Made by a program: the position numbers and the translations under genes. 11,258 nt of DNA from Eubacteriales bacterium (GTDB lineage Bacteria > Bacillota > Clostridia > Oscillospirales > CAG-272). The DNA is taken from positions 1 to 11,258 of the forward strand of contig JAQVWU010000057.1 of the NCBI GenBank assembly GCA_028709565.1. Direction: 5' to 3'. The notes beneath the pieces are model-generated. The model ran no database searches. It was not told the DNA's origin and saw nothing but the letters and a program-made list of their open reading frames with translations. This document shows, piece by piece, positions 6,649 to 11,258 of this stretch; position 1 is the first letter of the stretch; each line of letters starts with the position of its first letter.

Positions 6649-9636
6649 ATGTTCGAAAACATCTTTGCCGGTCTAAACGAACGTCAGACCGAAGCGGTCA
6701 CGGCCACCGAAGGTTACGTGCGCATTATCGCCGGCGCGGGCTCGGGCAAGACACGCGCGCTGGCCTGCCGCTACGCCTATCTCGTCCGCGCCGCCGGCGT
6801 CCATCCCGGCAGCGTGCTCTGTGTCACCTTTACGAACAAAGCGGCCTCCGAGATGAAGCGCCGGGTGCGTTCCCTCGCGGGGGACGGTTACGATACCTCC
6901 CTTATCACCACCTATCACGGATTTTGCGTGCGCGTGCTGCGGGAACATATAGGCAGGCTGTTCTATCCCGATAATTTTATCATACTGGACACCGCCGACC
7001 AGAAAGCCATTCTGGAGGAGATATACACCGAGTTTGAACTGAAGCTGGACCACGCTTCCTTCGAGCGCATCATCGGCCTGATCGACAAAAAGAAGGCGAC
7101 CGAAGCCTATGTACATACCCTCATCAGCCGTACCCCCTCCGCCGTACCCGAATCGGGCAGCACCGACGACCGCATAATCGCGCGCTACCTGCAGCGGCAG
7201 AAGCAGATCTTCGGGCTGGACTTCAACGATTTAATCAATTTTGTCTTCGTCCTGTTCGACTCCTTTCCGGACATCCGCCGCATGTGGCAGCAGCGTCTTG
7301 AATATATACAGGTGGACGAGTTTCAGGATTCGTCGACCCGCGAACTGCGCCTTATAAACATCCTGTCCGAACTTAAGGGCAACCTGTTTGTGGTGGGCGA
7401 TCCCGACCAGAACATCTATGAATGGCGGGGCGCCAAGGTGGAGATTCTCGTCGACTTCGACCGCTCGCACCCCGGCACGCAGACGGTGGTCATGGACCGC
7501 AATTATCGCTCTACCGCCCGCATACTTAAAGCCGCGAACACCCTTATCGCCTTTAACCAAAACCGCATAAAAAAAGACCTCTTTACCGAGGACGGCGACG
7601 GCGAAGAGGTCATCCATATGCATGCCGCCACCGAAGCCGACGAGAGCCGTTATATCGCCTCAACGATAGCCGAGCTCAAAAAGAAGGGCGTCGATTACCG
7701 TTCGGTCGCCGTTCTCTACCGGTCGGGTTTTTTGTCCCGTTCGGTGGAACAGGCGCTCATGGAAGCCGATATCCCCTATGAAATCATCGGCAGCACTAAG
7801 TTTTTCAGGCGCATGGAGGTCATGGACGCCCTCGCTTATCTCAAACTCGTGTCATCGGACGACGATATCGCCCTGCTGCGGATAATAAACACCCCCAGGC
7901 GCATGTTCGGCAAAGCCAAGGTCGCGCGTTTAAAGGCCCTTGCCGCCGAAGCGGAGCTGCCATTGTACGAAACGCTGAGGCTGCACCGTTCGCTGCCCGA
8001 ATTTGCCCGGTCAAAAGCCGGTGATCTCATCGATACAATCGAAAGCATACGATACGCCGCCGCCTCCGCGACCGTATCGGAACTGCTGGACCGGGTGCTG
8101 ACCGAAACGGGCTACGAGGCGTATATACGCGAGTCGGGGGGTATGGAACGCCTCGAGAATCTGGCCGAACTGAAAAAAATCGCCCTTGAGCAGGAACGCG
8201 GCTGGGGCGAGGCGCTGCCCCTCTCGGAATTTCTGAGGCAGATTGCTTTAATGAGCGATTATGACGCCGGCGAAAAAGCCGACCGGGTTAAACTCATGAC
8301 CATTCACGCAGCGAAAGGGCTGGAATTCCCGGTCTGCTTCGTTGTCGGCATGACCGACGGCATCATGCCCTCTTCCCGTACGATTGAGGAAAGGGGACAA
8401 GCCGGTCTCGAAGAGGAGAGACGGCTGTGCTTTGTGGCGCTCACCCGGGCCATGCGGCGGCTGTATCTGACCGATTCCGAGGGGGTCAACCGCAGCGACG
8501 GCGGCTCGGAATACCGTAAACTGCCCTCACGCTTTCTCTTTGAGATAGGCGAGCAAAACTACCGCAGAATCGGGGAAATACCGGAGGAGCTGGCTCAAAG
8601 GGCGCGTTCGCGGCCTTCGGTGCTGACTGCCAAACCCAAACGGCTGCCGGCCGGCGAACGGGTCTCCCACGTGATCTTCGGCCCCGGCGTAATCGAAAGC
8701 ATCAACGAAGAACGGGGCCTGTATAACATCCGCTTTGACAAAACGGGACAGGTCAAGCCCATATCAACCGATTATGATTTCGGCGCCTGGAATTCCATCG
8801 CCGATACCCTTGCCGTCAAGCGCGAACAGGCCCGGCTGGAACGCGAACAGCGTAAAACCGTCCCCCTGGCCAACATAAAAGAAGAAAGCGACAGCAAAAA
8901 CGAAACCAAAGACGAAGCCGCGGATTCTCCAAACGAACCCGCAAATGAATCATTTAAATCATTTGAATCATCTGAGTCATCTGAGTCATCTGAGTCATTT
9001 GAATCCGCAGACGAACATAAAAACGAACGCGCCGAAGAGCCCCCGGATGAGCCTGTATATGAGCCATATGAACCGGAAGCAGAACACCCGGATGATTTTG
9101 CCGATGAACATGAGAATGAATCCGGACAGGAAGAGCCGTCCGCCGCCGAAACGCAAACACCGCCCAAACCTGAGGAGACCGACAATCTCTGGAAACGCGG
9201 CGATGTCCCCCACTCCGGCTGGGAATGCACCGGTATATCCGACCTGGGCGCTCCGACCGGGATATGCGGCATGTGCGGCAGACAGATTATACGCTATGTC
9301 CATCATATGCGCCACACCGCTTACCCGCGGTCGGTAGGAGCCGGCTGCGTCTGCGCCGGACGCATGGAGGGGGACACCGAACGGTCGGCCAAACGCGAGA
9401 GCAGCTTCAAAAACCGCGAGGCGCGGCGCAGGTCCTTTATGGGCAGAACCCGCAAAAGGTCCAAAAACGGGAACGAATATATCAAATATAAAAACGAAAT
9501 CGTCACCATACTGCCGGACAAATTCAAAAAGGGCTGCTTCAAGGCGGCATACAAGGGCAGCTTTACCCTTTCCTCCCCCACCCCCGACGGCGCCCTCTCG
9601 GCAGCCTTTGATTTAATCGACAGGCCGACCGACTGA
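6649..9636 (+). CDS. pcrA: PcrA/UvrD-type superfamily 1A DNA helicase with extra Cys-rich C-terminal domain
   Basis: A 995-residue ATP-dependent 3'-5' DNA helicase, much longer than the roughly 730 residues usual for PcrA/UvrD. The motifs appear in order: Walker A AGAGSGKT (28-35), Ia FTNKAASEM (61-69), Walker B VDEFQDSS (222-229), III VVGDPDQNIYEWRGA (248-262), IV MDRNYRST (282-289), V LMTIHAAKGLEF (549-560) and VI EEERRLCFVALTRA (588-601). A PcrA-like Tudor-type segment with VIFGPG (675-680) follows. Residues about 735-845 are a disordered acidic linker with SES repeats; 846-995 is a separate Cys-rich domain (own entry). I start at 6649 because GGAAG lies 4 nt upstream and GLNERQTEAV then matches the usual PcrA N-terminus; an ATG at 6634 would add five residues. 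It has its own promoter and is flanked by sugar genes on the opposite strand. Enzymes of this type act in repair and in clearing RecA or stalled forks; that role is inferred here. The gene symbol reflects family rather than proven orthology. Confidence 0.93.
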   Translation: MFENIFAGLNERQTEAVTATEGYVRIIAGAGSGKTRALACRYAYLVRAAGVHPGSVLCVTFTNKAASEMKRRVRSLAGDGYDTSLITTYHGFCVRVLREHIGRLFYPDNFIILDTADQKAILEEIYTEFELKLDHASFERIIGLIDKKKATEAYVHTLISRTPSAVPESGSTDDRIIARYLQRQKQIFGLDFNDLINFVFVLFDSFPDIRRMWQQRLEYIQVDEFQDSSTRELRLINILSELKGNLFVVGDPDQNIYEWRGAKVEILVDFDRSHPGTQTVVMDRNYRSTARILKAANTLIAFNQNRIKKDLFTEDGDGEEVIHMHAATEADESRYIASTIAELKKKGVDYRSVAVLYRSGFLSRSVEQALMEADIPYEIIGSTKFFRRMEVMDALAYLKLVSSDDDIALLRIINTPRRMFGKAKVARLKALAAEAELPLYETLRLHRSLPEFARSKAGDLIDTIESIRYAAASATVSELLDRVLTETGYEAYIRESGGMERLENLAELKKIALEQERGWGEALPLSEFLRQIALMSDYDAGEKADRVKLMTIHAAKGLEFPVCFVVGMTDGIMPSSRTIEERGQAGLEEERRLCFVALTRAMRRLYLTDSEGVNRSDGGSEYRKLPSRFLFEIGEQNYRRIGEIPEELAQRARSRPSVLTAKPKRLPAGERVSHVIFGPGVIESINEERGLYNIRFDKTGQVKPISTDYDFGAWNSIADTLAVKREQARLEREQRKTVPLANIKEESDSKNETKDEAADSPNEPANESFKSFESSESSESSESFESADEHKNERAEEPPDEPVYEPYEPEAEHPDDFADEHENESGQEEPSAAETQTPPKPEETDNLWKRGDVPHSGWECTGISDLGAPTGICGMCGRQIIRYVHHMRHTAYPRSVGAGCVCAGRMEGDTERSAKRESSFKNREARRRSFMGRTRKRSKNGNEYIKYKNEIVTILPDKFKKGCFKAAYKGSFTLSSPTPDGALSAAFDLIDRPTD
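8950..9003 (+). repeat. 9-bp tandem repeat in the helicase linker
   Basis: Six consecutive 9-bp units run from 8950: tcatttaaa, tcatttgaa, three identical tcatctgag, then tcatttgaa. They encode Ser-Phe-Lys/Glu and Ser-Ser-Glu triplets in the acidic linker. Because the unit is a multiple of three, slippage would lengthen or shorten the linker without breaking the frame. Confidence 0.85.
9184..9633 (+). other. Cys-rich putative nucleic-acid-binding domain fused to the helicase C-terminus
   Basis: Residues 846-995 of the helicase form a compact basic module after the acidic linker. It starts with a Trp-containing segment (LWKRGDVPHSGWECTGISDLG). CxxC follows (Cys873, Cys876), then IRYVHHMRHTAYP with His885, His886 and His889, then Cys-Val-Cys (Cys900, Cys902). 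A strongly basic helix-like stretch comes next (KNREARRRSFMGRTRKRS), and the end resembles a beta hairpin (GNEYIKYKNEIVTILP). The pattern suggests one zinc site held by CxxC and CxC. From memory, similar sequences occur as small stand-alone bacterial and phage proteins of unknown function; I cannot confirm this without a search. Confidence 0.6.
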
Positions 9637-9661
9637 ACGAGCCAACGTAATAATCCGGCGC
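9637..9661. other. Convergent junction without visible terminator
   Basis: This 25-bp gap lies between the stop codons of the helicase and of the minus-strand arabinofuranosidase. No hairpin with a T-run is evident in either direction. Confidence 0.5.
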
Positions 9662-11257
9662 CTATATTTTCGCGGCTGAATCGTATATTATCATACCTAC
9701 GCATAACGGAGGTACCGATTTCGGTATACCCGTATTTTCTTCTTCGCGAAAGTCATCATCGGTCATCTTGCCGTTTTTCGGAACCAACAGCACGCTCTCA
9801 ACAATATTTCCGCGGACTTCCGGCAGAACCGCTGCAACCGCTTTGTGTATATTTCTGTTGACATAGGTCATAACCAAACGACTTTTACAAACCGACTCGG
9901 AAACCAGCACATCGAGCATGTTATACGAATTTCTGTATTTGAGCACCTGACCGGCATGGCGCACAAACAGGCGAAACACCCTGCCGTCAGGACCCAAGAA
10001 CGCTCTGTCGGGAAAAATCCTGACGGCGCTTTCACTCAATGGCGTAAAATAGCACGCGTGATGGATGTTTAATTCTCTGGCAAATGAAATAAGGACATTG
10101 AGCACCCCTGCTGTGTAAAGACCGGTCACAACCGAACCGTATTTACCCCATTGATAGTTCCATTCGTCAAAAGACATTACGTTATGATTGTATTCATCGA
10201 ACATTTCGCGAATAAAGGGCAGCAGGAAATCATATGGAGCCGATATCGCGCCGGCTAAACCGTCCTCATCGGTTATATCCCCCAAAAAATCGTTCGCGTA
10301 ATTATGCAGTGAAATAATGTCGCTTTGCGCCGTTTTCAGAAATTCTTTTGTCCAGCCGGTACGTGGCCAAGCCGACGCCACGGTTAAAATACCGGGATCC
10401 CTTGCCTTCATGGCTGCATTGAATTCATTGTGTGCTTCAGCCGCAAAAGCACCGCTCTCGCGCAGCATGCCGCTTCCGAAGGCGAATATTTCGTTCCCGA
10501 GATACCATGTTTTTACGTTATAGGGTTGAACGTTGCCCCGCGACGCGCGGATCGAACCCCATTGCGTATCCGGCGCACCGTTGCAGTATTCAACCCAGTC
10601 AGCCGCATCGGACGGTTCGTTGTCCGAAAGGCGGACAGTTATTGCAGGTTCGGCGCCCGTATAACGGCAGGCTTCAATAAATTCATCGATACCAATCTCG
10701 TGGGTATCAACGCCGTAAGTGTCGGGGAACAGAAAAGACAGACCATTATCGTCGATACAGGGACGCAGATCCGCGTCAAGCAATCCGTCCTTCCAGTGAT
10801 ACAGTTCAGCGTAACATCCTCCCGGATAACGCAGTATGGAAGGTTTTAAATCCCGCAGACAATCAAGCACATCTTTTCGCATGCCGAAAATATTGTCATA
10901 GCGCTTCAGGGACAGACTGTATATCTTTACCCCCGCGTTATCGGGAAAAGAGATTTCAAGAATCCCTTTGGTTTCGGTAAAAAACAGTGTAAATCCGCTT
11001 TCCGATATTTTGGTTTCTCCGGAGACCAGGGGCAAAGTTTCCTCCGCGAAAACTTTAAAATACCGGCTTTTTATCCGGTATTTGATATATGTATTTACAT
11101 CGGACCGCGCCCTGATTCGAAGGCAGTATTTTACACCGGCTTCCAGATATAACGCTTCCCGGCAGATATATCCGGTCGTGCCATTCGCGCACAGAATATC
11201 AAACCCGCGGGGGATATTATTTTCAAGAGACACCAGCTTGCGGTTTTTTATCATTTC
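9662..11257 (-). CDS. GH51-type alpha-L-arabinofuranosidase, 5' partial
   Basis: A retaining glycoside hydrolase of clan GH-A that removes arabinofuranosyl side groups from arabinan or arabinoxylan. The frame stays open to the right edge; the ATG at 11254 has only four bases before it, so the true start is probably outside. Numbered from that ATG, residues about 15-118 look like a carbohydrate-binding beta-sandwich (ICREALYLEAGVKYCLRIRAR) of the kind found in some GH51 enzymes. The catalytic barrel follows with LRYPGGCYAELYHW (141-154), GIDEFIEACRYTGAEPAITV (188-207) and DWVEYCNG (219-226). WYLGNE (250-255) holds the likely acid/base Glu255, and SFDEWN (361-366) the likely nucleophile Glu364. 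The remainder from about 440 fits the C-terminal beta-sandwich. A signal peptide cannot be assessed. It is convergent with the helicase gene and transcribed towards it. The family call is strong; arabinose as the released sugar is inferred from it. Confidence 0.86.
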   Translation of the reverse strand, partial: EMIKNRKLVSLENNIPRGFDILCANGTTGYICREALYLEAGVKYCLRIRARSDVNTYIKYRIKSRYFKVFAEETLPLVSGETKISESGFTLFFTETKGILEISFPDNAGVKIYSLSLKRYDNIFGMRKDVLDCLRDLKPSILRYPGGCYAELYHWKDGLLDADLRPCIDDNGLSFLFPDTYGVDTHEIGIDEFIEACRYTGAEPAITVRLSDNEPSDAADWVEYCNGAPDTQWGSIRASRGNVQPYNVKTWYLGNEIFAFGSGMLRESGAFAAEAHNEFNAAMKARDPGILTVASAWPRTGWTKEFLKTAQSDIISLHNYANDFLGDITDEDGLAGAISAPYDFLLPFIREMFDEYNHNVMSFDEWNYQWGKYGSVVTGLYTAGVLNVLISFARELNIHHACYFTPLSESAVRIFPDRAFLGPDGRVFRLFVRHAGQVLKYRNSYNMLDVLVSESVCKSRLVMTYVNRNIHKAVAAVLPEVRGNIVESVLLVPKNGKMTDDDFREEENTGIPKSVPPLCVGMIIYDSAAKI

Positions 11258-11258
11258 G

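Noticed and set aside
6588..6974. Plus-strand frame starting before the helicase
   Set aside because: It overlaps the helicase Walker A region in another frame and has an Arg-rich translation typical of a shadow frame.
8772..9315. Several Ser/Asp- or Met/Thr-repeat frames around the helicase linker on both strands
   Set aside because: They are other-frame readings of the 9-bp tandem repeat within the helicase, whose frame continues intact into a well-formed Cys-rich domain.
6649..9636. Idea that the helicase is part of a defence system
   Set aside because: No nuclease, toxin, methylase or other defence partner is next to it; its neighbours are sugar genes on the opposite strand and its core matches PcrA.

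Overview
The window looks like a fragment of a moderately GC-rich Gram-positive genome, most likely an uncultured gut-type member of the Clostridia. The clues are near-perfect sigma-A style promoters, GGAGG ribosome binding sites, lipoprotein-type sugar-binding proteins, a PcrA-type helicase and a bacterial AraM-type dehydrogenase. This placement is an inference from gene content, not a phylogenetic result.

Layout. The left edge carries the 3' part of a plus-strand right-handed beta-helix (pectin-lyase-like) protein, ending at 1126. It runs head-on into a four-gene minus-strand operon. In transcription order the operon holds a Gfo/Idh/MocA-type oxidoreductase (6407-5523), two different extracellular solute-binding lipoproteins (5489-4047 and 3943-2456), and an AraM-type sn-glycerol-1-phosphate dehydrogenase (2426-1149). 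A perfect-consensus promoter (TTGACA, 17 bp, TATAAT) reads into it from 6500-6472. A second promoter, facing the other way at 6539-6567, drives a PcrA/UvrD-type DNA helicase (6649-9636). This helicase has an acidic repeat-bearing linker and an extra Cys-rich C-terminal domain. The right edge holds most of a minus-strand GH51-type alpha-L-arabinofuranosidase (9662 to the edge), convergent with the helicase and missing its N-terminus.

How the genes fit together. The beta-helix protein, the two binding proteins, the oxidoreductase, the arabinofuranosidase and an AraM homologue (araM belongs to the arabinose operon in Bacillus subtilis) suggest a plant-polysaccharide or arabinan locus. The helicase, a repair-type gene, sits inside it. 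No permease, ATPase or transcription regulator is visible here.

Most notable points. (1) The helicase carries an extra zinc-finger-like C-terminal domain. (2) Both binding proteins carry an EF-hand-like calcium loop at the same place and have no permease beside them. (3) The oxidoreductase appears to lack the usual catalytic Asp of its family. (4) A perfect 14-bp inverted repeat lies inside the beta-helix gene. (5) The gap between the two binding-protein genes holds a hairpin, direct repeats and a TTGACA box. I saw no rRNA, tRNA, CRISPR array, insertion sequence or phage module. Both convergent junctions (22 and 25 bp) lack a recognisable intrinsic terminator. I do not see a clearly new defence or mobile system.
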